A stretch of 64,000 nt of DNA from Pelodera strongyloides (GCA_036852015.1 JAANDG010000291.1:111852-175851); one strand, 5' to 3'; positions 43,346-56,892 are shown, counted from the first letter of the stretch. Numbers and translations: made by a program. The notes: generated from the sequence alone by a model not told the origin.

Positions 43346-44969
43346 AAGCGGACATATATAAGGGACGATTTGGGTTGAAATACACCCAAGAAAGGATAGA
43401 AAAGAAGGAAATTAGATTTCGAGAATATTGATATAGAAAATGTAAACGTAAAGATAATACGAAGAAAAGATGGTATGAAATGCGTTTCGTTTTTCATAAG
43501 TTTCATGAGCAAAAGAGACATATGGCTCATGGTCGCCTAATAACAATATCGCTCAGACAACGTATTGAAACAGCTAGGCTAGGTTTGAAAAGTGAATGTC
43601 CAACAACTGCATTCAATATTATATTATGCGATATTATATTATTATATCATCCAAAATTTCGTCTTACAATTTATGTCTTATGTCGCTTACAAGAAGACAA
43701 CTGCGCAAACTACTACTGAACATTACAGTTATTTATAAGCCACAAAAGCTACTATGGATTGTTTTCCTTGTGATGGTAATGTATATATTTTTGTTTTCCT
43801 TTTAACGGTAATAGATCTATTTTTCCGAGATCCCAGCGTAATCACAGGCGAAAAGGGCGCTAATTCAAAAATAGGATGTCCGGTCATTTTTAACTCGCAG
43901 GCGCGACTCTCAGACACAACACTTGAATTAGTCAGTCACAAATTGGAAAATTGGCAAATCCGATGTTTTCAATAGGGGAACTTCATTAAAAGTACAAGAA
44001 TAATTCATGTAATGGTTGCCAGTGGCCAGTCAAAAATCGAAATTTCTAAAGCTAAAGGGAGGTACACGTTAAATTCCACCGTAAAGGTTCACGAAAGGCC
44101 ATTGTATTACAAAGTCAGGGTAATAACCCTAAGGTACTGCGGCCCATTCATTTGAAACGATCACTCGTGGCCCTAGCCTTAGCCCGAAGACCTACCGTGT
44201 TCGTTTTGCAACAGTGAGGGCCATTGTTTATTCCATTGTAAGATAAAAAAGAAGTACAAGGAAGAAATGCCCAGCCGGATGTATGAGGTAATATTGGAAA
44301 GGAGTTTGGCTTTTTTTTCTTTTCATCAACTTGAGAAGTTCCTTATTTATTGCTTTCAAGCATGCAATTGCTATCGCCCAGCCTTCGCACACGGCATTTC
44401 ATCTGTCACTTAGATCCGTAGATTCTCACTTGAGAGAGAGAGAGTGAGGGAGAGAGAGAGAGAGAAATTCGCATATATGTGTGAAGTGTTATTAAGCAAA
44501 AATCTCAGTAAAGAGCCAACACACAAACAAAGCGCATATTTAGAACCTTTCATCACTACTACCTTATCACAGTGCTCTGCTTCTTTTCGCGTTATAGAGT
44601 ACGTGGGCATCCCATTAACGTTATGAGGGGGAAGGAGGGAGTTTGTACACGAGCGGAGTGCAGCGTACTCAATCAACCGCGTAATTCGAGATCTGCCCGA
44701 ATAAAAGAGAGAAAACGGTTTGTTAAGAGCGCATGGATGGAAACTTTTGCCCCCGACAAACAATAGGAACTTGGCGAATGAGGAAGAGGAATGTTAATTC
44801 ATTGCCTATGCTTGTGACCATTGGGACCTAAGATAGTGGGGACCTTATTTAGGGGTCCAAGGCCTTGCTTAGGTAGACATTTAGAGATATCAGTAATCAG
44901 TTAGGGTATGAGTCAAAAAATGAAAACAAAAAAAGCTATGATTTAGTAATTATAGATGAACTAGTTCTC

Positions 44970-45152
44970 TTAAAGCGAAATACCGGTCGGTTTTTGAAAC
45001 GCATCGTGTGTAACTGAATTCTTACGCGCTTATGCTAATTTGCTCGAAATTAGCTCGATTTTTTATTCTAATTTATGTTCATTTACATACGCTCAATAAA
45101 AATACTTGTCTACTCGACGTGTTTCAAAAACAGGCCGGTATTACGCTTGAAA
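44970..45152. repeat. CCGGCCGG palindromic MITE
   Basis: TTAAAGCGAAATACCGGTCGG at the left and GGCCGGTATTACGCTTGAAA at the right. Inner arms are GAAACGCATCGTG / CGACGTGTTTC. Confidence 0.85.
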
Positions 45153-48100
45153 ACGCAAAAAATGATCGTTGAGCAAGCAGAGTTACTAAAAAAAAGATCG
45201 TTAGATAAAAAAGGATCAATAAAGAACGAATGATGTTGATAAACTAGGATGTAAATCAACGAATAATCTCGATATGAGATATAAGTGCTAATCTGTGCAC
45301 TACATTACAAAAAAACCCCGGAAGCGGCTTCAAATTGGCTCTGCACTTTCCGCATTAGAGTGTATGCATCTTTTTAAAGAATTACTTTGCTCTAATTTTG
45401 ACCGACGGCTCTATTCTCTCTTGTAACTTGTAACATCCGATTAGATGAAACAATCATCATATTTCCGTAATATTTAAAAACTAAAAAGCACTGGGAATGT
45501 GGACTGAATTGCTATGTACCCTAGTTTAGCGTGCAGTAAAAGAAAGCAAAACAAAGACGACTACACCGCGGAATTGAGTATTTTGGGAAATTAGATGTGC
45601 CAGATGAGAACGCAGGACCAGTTACTCCACTAGATTAACTAAGTATGACCTAAGCATCTAACTCACTGAGTCTTTTTATGATTTGTCATTTTTCTAAAGA
45701 AAAAAACCTACAACGACCATGAGAAGAAATCGACGGAATACTACATAGGTTGCCATACGTGTGTCCTAGTCCTAGTAAGCAAGTTTTACTAACAATAAGG
45801 TTTCGACTAACAGCTACCATAAAAGAAATGTTTATGTGCGACCCAAACATAAATGGATTCGACTAAGAAAGATAACGTTAAATTATAGTCATATAAAACG
45901 TTCCATTTAACTAATTGCAGCAAAAATACATAGCGACCTGAGTCAGTACAATGTTCGTAACATACAATATAAGTCTTTGCAACATTTCCCACTTGTTTAC
46001 TTCCTTTAGTAAGTACCATATGGGCAGTTCCCTAAAGCCCCTAAGGGACAATTTCAACGGCAATAAATCGCTTTTGTCAACTAGTGGCCAATGCGGTTTA
46101 GCTCGTTGTCTTGTGTCGTTCGTTTTTGGGGCGTTTTTGGTTGGAAAAGTACTAGATGTTTGAGAAATGAACGCCGATAAACGGGCCACACGGAAAAGGG
46201 TAGTTGTGAGTTGTAGGAGTTATAGACTCCCTTCATAACTTAGTATTAGCTCCTCAGTGACATGGAATTCAGTATGGGGTTGTAGATAGTCCAAGCTCAA
46301 GCTCTTTGGAAGTTAAATCACAACTGGCTAAAACTACGCGATTACTAAATGGTGCTCGCAACTCTAAAATGTACTGTATTAATATAAGAAAAGATTATTT
46401 TGATGTGAAGGATAACTTACAGTCGAAACGATGATAAATATGCATACTAGCTGGGATGTGTCGTTAGCTATTTGAGATTTTCTGCACAACTAAAAAAAGA
46501 CTCCAAAATGTCATTCTTATGTATCTTGAGGGATATTCTTCTATTTTTTTGTTGACATGAAAACAATCGTAGAAATGACGAAGTACTTTTACGATCTGTT
46601 TGAGCACCAATTCATACAAACGTTGTGACACGAAGGCAAGGTGGATATACGTAAGCTATTGTTGTAAAGACACTATATACATGATGTTGTATAGCGTCAC
46701 AGGTGTCACAATATGGCATATATGTACATTGAAATCTGGATAATGTACGAGGAAGCTGACTATGTGCATTAATAAAAAGTACACACAAACTAGTATAAAA
46801 TTGATTCCTGCTTTCAGGGAATTTTTCAGTGTTTTTTTATATATTGAAGAGTATTTAGACGAAATTTTTTTTAAATCTAACATAAAAATCAAAATAATCG
46901 TATTGAATAATTGGTGCTCTATATGTAGACACGGTAGATCTTCACAACGTCACTAACTATTGTCAACGGACTGTTTGTTATAATTTAGAGTAGTAAGTGG
47001 TATATTCACTCAAGAAAATTCTGAGGTACATTCCCACAAACACAGATCAAAAATATCTATAAGACTGCCGCCGTGCAGAGCATAAAATATTACCCAAATG
47101 CTTGTAATAAAGTAAGATTTATATGCAAAAATCCATTTGTTCTTTGCCTACACAAAGGGATCCCAAGGGAAAGATTCACACTCGGTGAATACCCTCTATC
47201 TTCGGATTGTATTTTGGAGCGTTCCGTAATTCATTGTAAGCATTACGTAGTTATTTACGCGAACGTTGCTTATGTGTGTTATACTTTGATTTATTGAAAG
47301 ACAAATAAAGTTTCAAATATACCTAGGAAATCATAACACTATCAAAAATAAAAATCATGTTCCAGTGTAGGACGGCACGTCACAACTGACAGATACTAAG
47401 GTAACCTGAACATTCTGAACTATTCTGTGAAACAAAAACCAACAAAAAAAGAAAAGCAACCAATAAAGTGAGAAATGTAGTAAAACTAAAGCAACGAAAC
47501 AAAAAGCTCAATAATCTGCAGTGTTTTATTCTCCAGTCGGCTCTTTCTACTTTTCTACATACATATTCCTTTGCGTCGATTGCTCGCTGGCTTGTGTGCG
47601 GCCCGAAATTTAATTTACCGGCAAATCGCAAAGTTTTCCCGGCGTTTGCCCCTGGTGGGACAAGGGGAAATACGGATCCACGAGCCCCATATTGGGGTCA
47701 CCTAAGGTCCCTTAGGGCCAAACGTTGCGTGATTTTGTTAAACATGTTCGCAAAATCGTTCAATTCAAGCTAGAGGTGGAAAGGAGGTATGCAAATACAG
47801 AAATAAGCATTATAGATATTATGACGAGGTAAGCATTACAACGTGCGATCATCTAATGGTAGGACATAATTGTACCCCACCCTTTTATAACTTATTTTTT
47901 ATAACTTATCAGAAAATTTGCAGAGGGCTATTGCACTGCACTACTGAAACAAGTTTTCAAACAGCGTTGAGCATGAAATAATAATATTATGTCATAGATC
48001 AGAATCAGAAAGAAACGTTTCAAATTGTGAAGTAAAACTAAAAAATTGCGGTTCAAAACCTTATAGAACGAACTACGAACTATAAATATAGACCGTGAAG

Positions 48101-48620
48101 GTGAAGTATAAAACTGAGATAAACTAGAATCCGATAGATATACGCTACGAGAAGGGTTTGTTTGTCCACTGGGTCGCATTCGTGTTATATTGCGTCCGTT
48201 TTCGTTTGCTCATTAGAATTAGAATTATCGTCACGATTGAATTCTGGACCGAAGAAGCGCATGCTATAGGATAATCTATCTAGAAATCTCCGTGGTTTCG
48301 GCAATTATTCATGAGTTTCCCATTCCCAAAATAATCGTATATTATAATTAGAGATACAATGCAAAGATTACAATGATATCTTAGGGATTAATTAATTCCC
48401 TTGAATATATAAGAAAAACAAAGCGAAAAAAAAACTAAAAACGAGAAAAAGAACACCTAAACTATGGTCAATATCTCAATACCACTCATTGTCATCCGGA
48501 AAACTATTACTAAAGTGTGAGTGCTGAACGACCCTAAATGTCTAGTAAAGAACGTGTTATTTATCTTTTCTTGCGGGTTTTCGCAGAAAAAAGTGATTAT
48601 TTCGGAATTCACTGCAAAAA
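45153..48620. other. Intergenic DNA without supported genes
   Basis: Both strands were read for splice-bounded frames; none could be supported. Moderately long frames (45911-46189 minus, 47468-47773 plus) lack splice or family evidence. Confidence 0.45.
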
Positions 48621-48626
48621 TCCATT

Positions 48627-48773
48627 TGAAACGCATCTCAAGTACTTGCATTCCTATGCATTTTTGCAAAGTGGGGACTAGTTTTTATTCTAATTTTTGC
48701 TCATTTGCATATGCTGGATAAGAAAGCAGGTGTACGCAATGCGTTTCAAGAACCGGCCGGTATTTCGCTTTAA
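48627..48773. repeat. CCGGCCGG palindromic MITE, left end truncated
   Basis: GAAACGCATCTCAAGTACTTG at the left and GAACCGGCCGGTATTTCGCT at the right. The outer left arm is missing. Confidence 0.75.
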
Positions 48774-49151
48774 ATAAACAGCCGCAGCGAAAATGGAGTT
48801 TGCAATTTTAAGTCTCCTTGTATTAGTCACCTTTCAAAACTCAATATTTCTTGTCTATTACTTGTTCGACTAAAAACTGATGTGAAATATTCATTTTAGA
48901 TTACACAGTCGAACGAACAGCGCACGTTGAATGAATGGAAAATAACAGACAAATTAAATTTTGAAACGAATGTTTCTTGCCCAACAAATAAGTGTATAGT
49001 ACAAGTACTTTTGATCTTTTCAAAAATGATTCTTGGTAAGAATGAAGATGTGAATAAAATAGAATAGGATGATTTTTGAATTCATGAGGATTACGTGTAG
49101 TAAAATTTATATTACTAGATCATTGAGCTAGACAACTGCGTTATCTCAGTA

Positions 49152-49519
49152 CCAGCCGTTCGAAGAGCCCTACGGGCTCTTCTCCGACTGGAGGAATCGG
49201 TATTTAAAACATACACACGTTTGCAAAGTCATTTATGATTGGGGAAACGTAGAATATGAGTCTAGATAGCCATTCGACTAAGGTTATGGTACCATGCAAA
49301 TTTGCCATTGATGGGCTTTCACCTTCATGAGTTTGAGTAGAGCATATTGTTACTCTTTTGATAAGCTAGCATAGGTAAAGCGTTAGATTGTGAATCGAGA
49401 GGTTGTGCGCTGCTGTGTGCGCTGCTGCTCTTTCGATCGAAGAATTTTCTTTATGAAGGGATTTCGTTGTGCACATAAAAACAAACCCGTGACAAACTCT
49501 TCTCCTTTGTATAATAAGA
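49152..49519 (-). mobile_element. Non-autonomous Helitron carrying a tRNA-like sequence, copy 1
   Basis: On the minus strand it starts TCTTATTAT (after A) and ends CTGG (before T). An 18-base hairpin, GAAGAGCCCGTAGGGCTCTT, lies about 10 bases before the CTGG end. This fits Helitron rules: 5' TC, 3' CTRR, a subterminal hairpin and A|T insertion. There is no Rep/helicase gene. It shares hairpin, tRNA-like core and 5' end with the copy at 59978-60377. Confidence 0.85.
49360..49445 (+). pseudogene. Decayed tRNA-like sequence in a Helitron
   Basis: GCTAGCATAGGTAAAGCGTT and ATTGTGAATCGAGAGGTTG correspond to the better preserved copy at 60070-60170; the B box is lost. Confidence 0.55.
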
Positions 49520-49562
49520 TTACCGAAGAATAACATAATACAAATATTCCTTCTCTCCCCAT

Positions 49563-49622
49563 TTTCTCTCTCTCTCTTTCACTTTCACTTTATCTTGCTC
49601 TTTCTCTCTCGAATCTCCTCTC
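49563..49622 (+). repeat. CT-rich microsatellite
   Basis: Interrupted (CT)n. Similar tracts lie at 26344-26435 and 55492-55575. Confidence 0.85.
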
Positions 49623-50925
49623 CTCTACCTCTCATAAAAATTACCAAATAAAACAATTTTGCCTGCGTAACACAGGAGCTGTGGATTCAATTTACAGTCA
49701 ATATTTGCCAATTACGTAGTCACATGCGAATATAGTCATATCCACTTTATTCCACTTTATTCCCCAACAAATTTAATTTATAAAAAACGATAAGTCTGCG
49801 AGCTATGGAGTACATTGTACATGATGAAGGGGGAAAGGTGTGGGGCCTTATACAACAGCGCAAAAAATTTGCTATTGGTACCCGGGGATCTAGGGACCCA
49901 GGGTGCCGGAGAGAATCACTCGTTTCCTATTGTATAGGGAATGTCCCGAGATGTCTCGGCATGTTTCGGGATGTCCAGGGGATGCCACTGTGGTGTCTTG
50001 TCCAATATGTAAGACGTACCCGGAGCGAATCGAAATTATCATGCTTCTGGGAAAACCTGGCAGTTTGCGCATGGTTCAACAGTTAAACTGACTTGTTCCC
50101 GAGTGATAGCCCGCAAAGTTTCCTATGGCAAGAGTGAAAAGTAGAACGCATCGTTTAAATTATCCTATAATGTGGCGCATGGGTGACGGCGCGAGCTTGT
50201 ACACTTCTAGTTTTCGTATTCTACCTGCAACTCTGCTTTATGCACGTATCATTATCTTTTTAAATTTTTAAATTTTATTATTTTTAAATGTTATCAGTTT
50301 TAAATTTTATCATTTTTAAATTCTATTATTTTTTACGCTATATCTGGTGTGTGATTCTTTCTATTGGTTGTTCTTCGATAATTTATCAAAATACCAGAAG
50401 CTGTAATATTTTCCTTTTACACACGTTGTTTTCAAACGATTTCGTTATCCACTATACGAAACTTTGCCCTGATTGTGAGTGATGCACATGTCAAGAAGAG
50501 GGCGCAACAAGTGTTTCGCAAACAAATTGCCGTAATTTACATAAATTTGCATACCATATGATGTGATTGCGCAATTACACAGAAAGCATTGCTACGTATG
50601 TAATTCCGCTAAAGGAAACTCTCAACAAGTTAATGGGCTACATTCCCGGATAGGTGCAACCCATAAACTAGTATCATGGATTGAGTAACAGAGTTTGTTC
50701 GTCTTATATTTAAAAAAAAGATACTTATAATAAAAATAAGCATGCTAAAAATAAAGAAATAAGGAATTGGTGCACATGCAAGCGTGCTAGCATGATGTGT
50801 GAGCATCAACGATGATCAAGTCAAGTAACTGCTTCGCTTGTAATTATCATAATTAAAAAAAGATTACGTAGAGGGAAGTAACAAAAGTACGATGTGAATG
50901 TAAGATAACCACTTCTATCTAACTG

Positions 50926-51092
50926 TAATGGGGTTTCCAAGTATCCGGACAAAATTATCGTATTTTACGACTTCGCGAGACCCATGTATTAATTTCTCAT
51001 GTCAAATATTCAATTCAGGGAAAATACGGTAAAGTTTTGTATAATTGGAAGGGAACGCACAGTTGTTTTTGGCATACATGGAAACCCCATTA
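50926..51092. repeat. TA-type MITE TAATGGGGTTTCC...GGAAACCCCATTA
   Basis: The left end TAATGGGGTTTCCAAGTATCC mirrors ACATGGAAACCCCATTA at the right. Flanking TA suggests a Tc1/mariner-like target. Confidence 0.85.
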
Positions 51093-51097
51093 ACAGT

Positions 51098-51159
51098 AGT
51101 AAAGGAGAGAGATATATAGAGAGAGAAATATAGAGAGATAGTGAGAAAGAGATAGAGAG

Positions 51160-51191
<32 letters not shown>

Positions 51192-51195
51192 CAAG
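51098..51195 (+). repeat. GA-rich microsatellite
   Basis: Interrupted (GA)n next to the MITE ending at 51092. It opens Ser/Leu frames on the minus strand that are not genes. Confidence 0.9.
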
Positions 51196-51387
51196 ACAAA
51201 CAAATAGAGAGATAGAAGGGAAGGTAGGGGGAGACATATAGGATAGGGAGGCTCCGAGTGTAGGGCTAGACAGTGTGCAAACGCCAGCAGTTACTTGATC
51301 CACGTAAATGGTAAATTTACTTGATCCACGTAAATGGTAAATTTATAGTTAAAATATAACATACAATGAAGACAGTGCAGGACTAGC

Positions 51388-51534
51388 TAATGGGGATTCC
51401 AAGTGTCGTGAAAATTTACAGTATTTTGGAACTACACGGGAATATTTTGTTTAATTTTTCATGTTATATATGCAAGTTTCGTGCAGAAATACGGTGGTAT
51501 TGACATCACACCGAGGATACTTGGAAACCCCATA
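51388..51534. repeat. TA-type MITE TAATGGGGATTCC...GGAAACCCCATAA
   Basis: Interior with TTTGGAACTACACGGGAATA and GTTTCGTGCAGAAATACGGT, shared with 59361-59518 and 23880-24020. Confidence 0.85.
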
Positions 51535-51710
51535 ACAATACGTTGTGTGTTGTAGGCGGTGACACAAAAAAGATCCAAAGTTGCATTTTAATCGTGCAAC
51601 GTGCAAGACTTTATACGCGACTCTAAAATAATTAACATATTTAGCATGCAAACCTATCAATAAGTAACTAAGCCGCTAGCCGAAGGATTGAATGATCGTA
51701 CGCGGATTTA

Positions 51711-51878
51711 AAGCAGTATTGTACCTGTATTGGGGAATTTGCATATGAAACGCATACCCTATGTATATCCTACGCAAATTTGGTGCCGACAGCTTCGACG
51801 GGCCCACAAATATTGCACATGATACGTAGGAAATGCGTATCATATGCAAATTTCCAAAAAGTAGGTACAATAGTGTTT
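51711..51878. repeat. Palindromic MITE GTATTGTACCTGTATTGG, copy 3
   Basis: AGTATTGTACCT at the left and AGGTACAATAGT at the right. Inner arms carry GAATTTGCATATGAAACGCA and its partner. Confidence 0.82.
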
Positions 51879-52064
51879 TAGTAAAGCGAAACTAACCATG
51901 TAATGCCTTATACCGCGCTTGTGGATGTTGATCCTTCCAAGAATTATGTGACCTCCTTGCAGCTTCGCAGTAACTCACAACTAAATTTAAAAAGGCTAAA
52001 AGTACAGAAAAGAATCCACGAACCGGATGTCACGATATAAATCTTAATTTGCCTACATTGAACA

Positions 52065-52250
52065 TTAAAGCGTAATACCGACCGGTTCCCGAAACGCATC
52101 GTGGACAACTGAATTCTTACTTATGCTAATTTGCTTGATTTTAGCTCGATTTTTTTATGCAGATTTATGTTCATTTGAGTAGGCAAGTAGGCTGCATAAT
52201 AATGCTGGTGTACTCGATGTGGTTCAAAAACCGATCGGTATTTCGCTTTT
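52065..52250. repeat. CCGGCC palindromic MITE
   Basis: TTAAAGCGTAATACCGACCGG at the left and CCGATCGGTATTTCGCTTTT at the right. Confidence 0.82.
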
Positions 52251-52719
52251 CATGGCAAAGTCTAATGTCTAATGGTTTACTACCGGTCTACCAGGCACGA
52301 TGCAGTTCTCATTGTCAGCTCGCTTTAATTTATTTAGTTGAAAGGAAAAACTATGTTCACAACGAAAATTTAAAAAAATATTTATCAGCCAACGAACCTA
52401 ACATAAAAAATAAACAGTGTTTCAACCTTTTCTGCACATCAAAGTACATGCTGCTTTCCTGAAAAAAACTCATAGCATACGTTTCAAACAGAACGTCAAT
52501 AAAATCATGAACAATCTCATTGATTTTTTTCGACGAGGAAAGTACGATAAAAGCTTCTGCACAATTGGTCTAAGTAAGTTAAAGGAAAAATATTATATAC
52601 CAGTCGGCTACCGCCGCCTGAGGCGTCTTTCCAATATTCGCTGATGGTCGCTATGTTTCACTGGGCTATATCTATAAGTAGAGGCAACTCTTTCTCGCAA
52701 GAATAGTTTCCTGGGGAAA

Positions 52720-53200
52720 GAACTTAGTTTCTGTTGACTATATTTCTCCTAAATTGTCTGCAACTTGCTCTACTCTAGGACATCGAAAAAATTGCCAAAG
52801 CCTAAAAGCAGCTTAATATCGCGTGGCTGATACGCCGCAATGTTTCTCTGGGCTATATAAGTTAGGAGGAAACATTTCTAATCCAAAGAGTCTCCAGTCT
52901 TTCTTTTTCTTTTTGAAACCCATACCAATATTGAACAGGGTTAGAACTTAGTTTCTGTTGACTATATTCCTCCTAAATTGTCTGCAACTTGCTGGACTCT
53001 ACAATATCGAAAAAATTTCAAATCCTAAAAAAAGGATGTGCCTGGATGATACGTCGCAATGTTTCGCTGGGCTATATAAGTTAGAAGCAAACATTTGTCT
53101 GAGGAAATGGTTTCACTTTTGTTATTTTCCTTTTGAAACTTACACCAATATCAAACATGGGGATAGAACTTAGTTTCTGTTGACTATATTCCTCCTAAAT
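52720..53200. repeat. About 220-bp tandem repeat in the Helitron
   Basis: GAACTTAGTTTCTGTTGACTA begins at about 52720, 52945 and 53166. Each unit contains CGCAATGTTTC-CTGGGCTATAT. Confidence 0.85.
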
Positions 53201-53329
53201 AAGGACCGGCGCCACGGGGAACATCAAGTTGAGCACACATCGATGCCATTGACAGGGAATTATTATATAATTGCGAATATGCTTCTTGAATTGCATGGAA
53301 CAGGGATCTCGGCCTACTTGCCGCACAAT

Positions 53330-53640
53330 CGCTCGAACGATACCCCGCAAGCATTCTGTATATGGCAGCCTTTGTAGCGTTCACTGGGCGTTCCGCAGTG
53401 GAGGTGCCCTGCAGTGGGTGTTCTTTGAACTCTATCGCTCGGCATGTACTCCGCGCCCTTGGTGTACATGCAAACTTTTGTGTGGTGCTCATGTGAGCGC
53501 TCCACAATGGCGTTGCACAGCAAGTGGATGTTCTTTGAACATTATCGCTCGGCCGATACTCCGCTTCCTTGGAGTATAATGCAACCTTTTGTGTGGCATT
53601 CGTGTGAGCCATCCACAATGGCGTTGGTGAGTATATGCAG
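53330..53640. repeat. About 107-bp tandem repeat in the Helitron
   Basis: Units start near 53330, 53435 and 53545 (TCGCTCGG...GATACTCCGC). They include GAGCGCTCCACAATGGCGTTG-like stretches. Frames through it are repetitive, not genic. Confidence 0.8.
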
Positions 53641-54063
53641 TGAGTGTATGCAGTCTGCGAGTGCGTAGCTCAGGGCTGGATTCTCGTAGGTTGCTCAAGG
53701 TGAGGATAATCTCACGTTGAAAGGCAATGGAAATTTTTTGTAAAATAAGAGTAAAAAAGCATTAGACGAAAAGGCGTGATTTCAAGTTTTCAAAATTGGT
53801 CGTTCTTTGAGTTTTGTGCCGTGAGTGTTCTTTGAACCCTTTGTGCCGCAGAAACGCCCGAACGATACACCACACATATTCCACATATGCAGCCTTTTTT
53901 GGACGTTTGTGAGAGGGGCGCTCGGGAAGTGAGATGGCTCAGTGCACGGGAACGTGAACTACTGAACCAATCCTACAACCTGAGCGTAACGCACATCATC
54001 CAAACGTACACTCAAACAAACGCACAAACAAACAAACAAAGCTCCCAACTTTATATAATAAGA

Positions 54064-56474
54064 TAAAACCATGTCTTCAGAATCAGTAAATTGCCTACTA
54101 GTTGAAAAAATCTGGATTTCCGAAATAGACCAACTAGTCGTATAGAGTTTCATCAGAAGGAAAGCAAAAGACAACAGCGGTTTACAAAGACGGAAACGGA
54201 ACTTGGGGGGGGGGGGGCTAGGCTAGAAATTTTGCATACAGACGAATAAACTTTAGTCCTAAATTGATTTGCTTGTTTACTAACGAAGAGAAAAGGAAAA
54301 CATGAAATTATGCATACACTACAACATGGCATATCAGTGGTAAATCAATGTCACAATGTGAAAAACATTCAATAAAGAAGGTAAAATAAATAGTCGTAAC
54401 AAATAAGTGAAAAGCTCATTTACTTCCAAAAAAATCGCCAATTACAAAATAATAAATTAAAACTTCTGATTTTGACTTTCTCTTCTAAATAAGTTCCATA
54501 TTTTTCACGCTTCATTTAGCTCGCTCAAGCTCAAGGAACTAATGGTAAGGGAACGCCAAATTCTCGAGAAAATAACTAAAAGAACAAAATTTGTTTAAAC
54601 TTTTATTAGAACATTTTATTTGTTGATGTGAATCTACGATGCATTGCATATTTTATTGATATGAAAAGGGGAAATTCGACATTCTTTTATGATACCCATG
54701 AGCATAAGTTTGACAATTCGGAGCAATTTATCAACTGAAATATGTTGCCTCATAGAAGAAACGAAAAAGAAATTCTGAGAATGTAGCTGATTTTTCTGAG
54801 CAAATTATTAAATGCGTCAATTTTATATAATTTATTTACGATTTATTTAAATTTCCTTACATCAAAAAAAAACAATAGGAAAAAATAGGAAAAAGTCCAA
54901 AAAAGCACCAAAGTAAATCAGTTTCTCGTTAAAATATAAGTTGCGTACTGGTACTTTTGCGTACTTTGGAAAATAAAACGTCAATTTCAATTTCCGGAGT
55001 TTAATGGGAGAACGCAAGCAGAATGCAATACACCTGAAGATTAACCGCTTAAAATAATTTTGAGCATTTTTTCAAGCATTCATGCTCAAACAGCAGCTTG
55101 TTAAGTTGTGCCAGGCTACATATAAAGTGGAGTTACCTCTGACCAAAATTACGGTACTGCTAACCTTGCGTCAACGTTCTTTAAAATATAACTTCTTAAT
55201 GAACTAATAAACATGCAGCAACGATAAATTACAGCGTCTAATTCCAATGTGAATGATTATCATTAGTCAGATAAACAGTAAAAGAGAAAAATCAATAAAG
55301 ATGCTCCAAATAGTGTATCAAGTTTTGAGTTTATTTCTCGACGGGATTCTGTAGATAGATATATGACAAGACTATGATTTGGCATAGGCATATCCGAGAT
55401 GGCCCCAGGCGACGATAATCCGATAAGCCAAATACACAGAGAGATATTATTATTCCTCAGCCACAGAACTACTACTTTTGCATCGCTCGTTGACTCTCTC
55501 TCTATCTCTCCGCTCTCTCTCTCACTCTCTCTTTCTCTCTCTCACTCTCTCTCTCCCTCTCTGACTTTCTCTATATTTACTTCTGCTACTTCTCACATGG
55601 ATAAGCATTGTCTTTGTTTGTTATTTATGGATTAGAATTTGGAAGCTTATTCGATTAAATCGCTTAGGAAAAAAATATTAGGAAATTCAGAAAAAACTCG
55701 ACGTCAGACCTTTTGGTAGTAAAGTAGTTAAAGGTACAGGCCACGTGCAAAAAAGCTATCAGCATTTTTTCAGTGGGAATACCAGTCTTATGTATTATGA
55801 TCGTGAAAGCTACATTGCATAGCGCACACTGTGAAGATTACGGTACTGCTAACCTTGCGTCAACGTTCTTTAAAATAAAACTTCTTCATGAACTAATAAA
55901 CAAGCAGCAACGATAAGCTCAAACAGCTGCTTACATTGTTTATACTGTACATTGTTTATTGCAGGGCAAGCTCGTATCCTAATTTTTCATATTATCCAAT
56001 TTTTTTTGCAGAAACCGCTACAATTCAACTTTCAATAAGGAACTGCTTACAATCATATAATTGACATTCGTTTCTAATTTAGAAATTTCTTTGAAAAGTC
56101 TAGTTAGAAAAAAGGTGATGTCAAATATATCAGAAGGGTCACTAAGTGCACTACGCCTTGATGTTTTACACGTATCCAAATTGAAGCAAATTACTGATGA
56201 CAGAAACCAATGGCGAAAGGAATTTCGTTAGTCCATATAAATGTAGAAAGATGTGTGCTAAAAGAAACTAAAAGGAATAGCCGACGTAATAGAAAACTAA
56301 GATCTATACTAAGATGATACTAGCGATACATGTACTATGTACTATGTACATAGAAATGAAATGAATGCAATTGTTCATTATAAAAATTTTAAAACAAATA
56401 CATGTTTTAGACGAACATTTAATCCGAAATTCATAATATACAATGAGGCCCTAGATCGAAAACTAAAAAAAAAG
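54064..56474. other. AT-rich intergenic DNA
   Basis: No gene found. An 11-base G run lies at 54206-54218. A duplicated phrase, GATTACGGTACTGCTAACCT and its surroundings, occurs at about 55150-55230 and 55835-55915. A CT microsatellite lies at 55492-55575. Confidence 0.45.
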
Positions 56475-56892
56475 TTTAAAGGAGGAGGCTCACGAGAATG
56501 AAGTGCTCAAATTGTTTCCTTTTATCGAAATATGATGGTAATTCCGAAAGACATGCTTTACAAAGCAAAAGCTTTTAATTGGAAGGAGTAAATCAATATA
56601 AGACTATGAAGTCTATAAAAATTTTGGATCGTAGTAAATAGTTGATTTCCATAGTGGGCATTCAAATTTTTTGCCGGCTTGCAAAATGACTTGTAAATTT
56701 ACGTGCCCACTATGGAAATCAACTATTTATTACGATCCAAAATTTTAATAGACTTCATAGTTTTATATTGATTTACTCCTTCCAAGTAAAAGCTTTTGCT
56801 TTGTAAAGTATGTCTTTCGGAATTTAATACCATCGTCTGTCGATAAAAGGAAACCGTTTGAGCACTTCATTCTCGTGAGCCTCCTCCTTTAA
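56475..56892. repeat. TTAA palindrome TTAAAGGAGGAGGCTCACGA, copy 2
   Basis: Nearly the same as 21643-22062, with matching ends, AAAGCTTTTAATTGGAAGGA and CCATAGTGGGCAT. The arms remain closely complementary. Confidence 0.92.

Larger units (their letters stand above)
52600..54063 (-). mobile_element. Non-autonomous Helitron with internal minisatellites, 1.46 kb
   Basis: The minus strand starts TCTTATTATATAAAG (after A) and ends CCGACTGG (before T). A short CGCC-TCA-GGCG hairpin lies just inside. The interior has two tandem arrays: about 220-base units (52720-53200) opening with GAACTTAGTTTCTGTTGAC, and about 105-110-base units (about 53330-53640) with TCGCTCGGC-GTACTCCGC. No replicase is encoded. 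Confidence 0.83.

Noticed and set aside
49805..50086. 93-codon frame with GNVPRCLGMFRDVQGM
   Set aside because: Driven by an imperfect tandem CGGGATGTC repeat; other frames are equally open and there are no splice signals.
53184..53698. Overlapping 69-144 codon frames on both strands
   Set aside because: Repetitive translations of the 107-bp minisatellite inside a Helitron.
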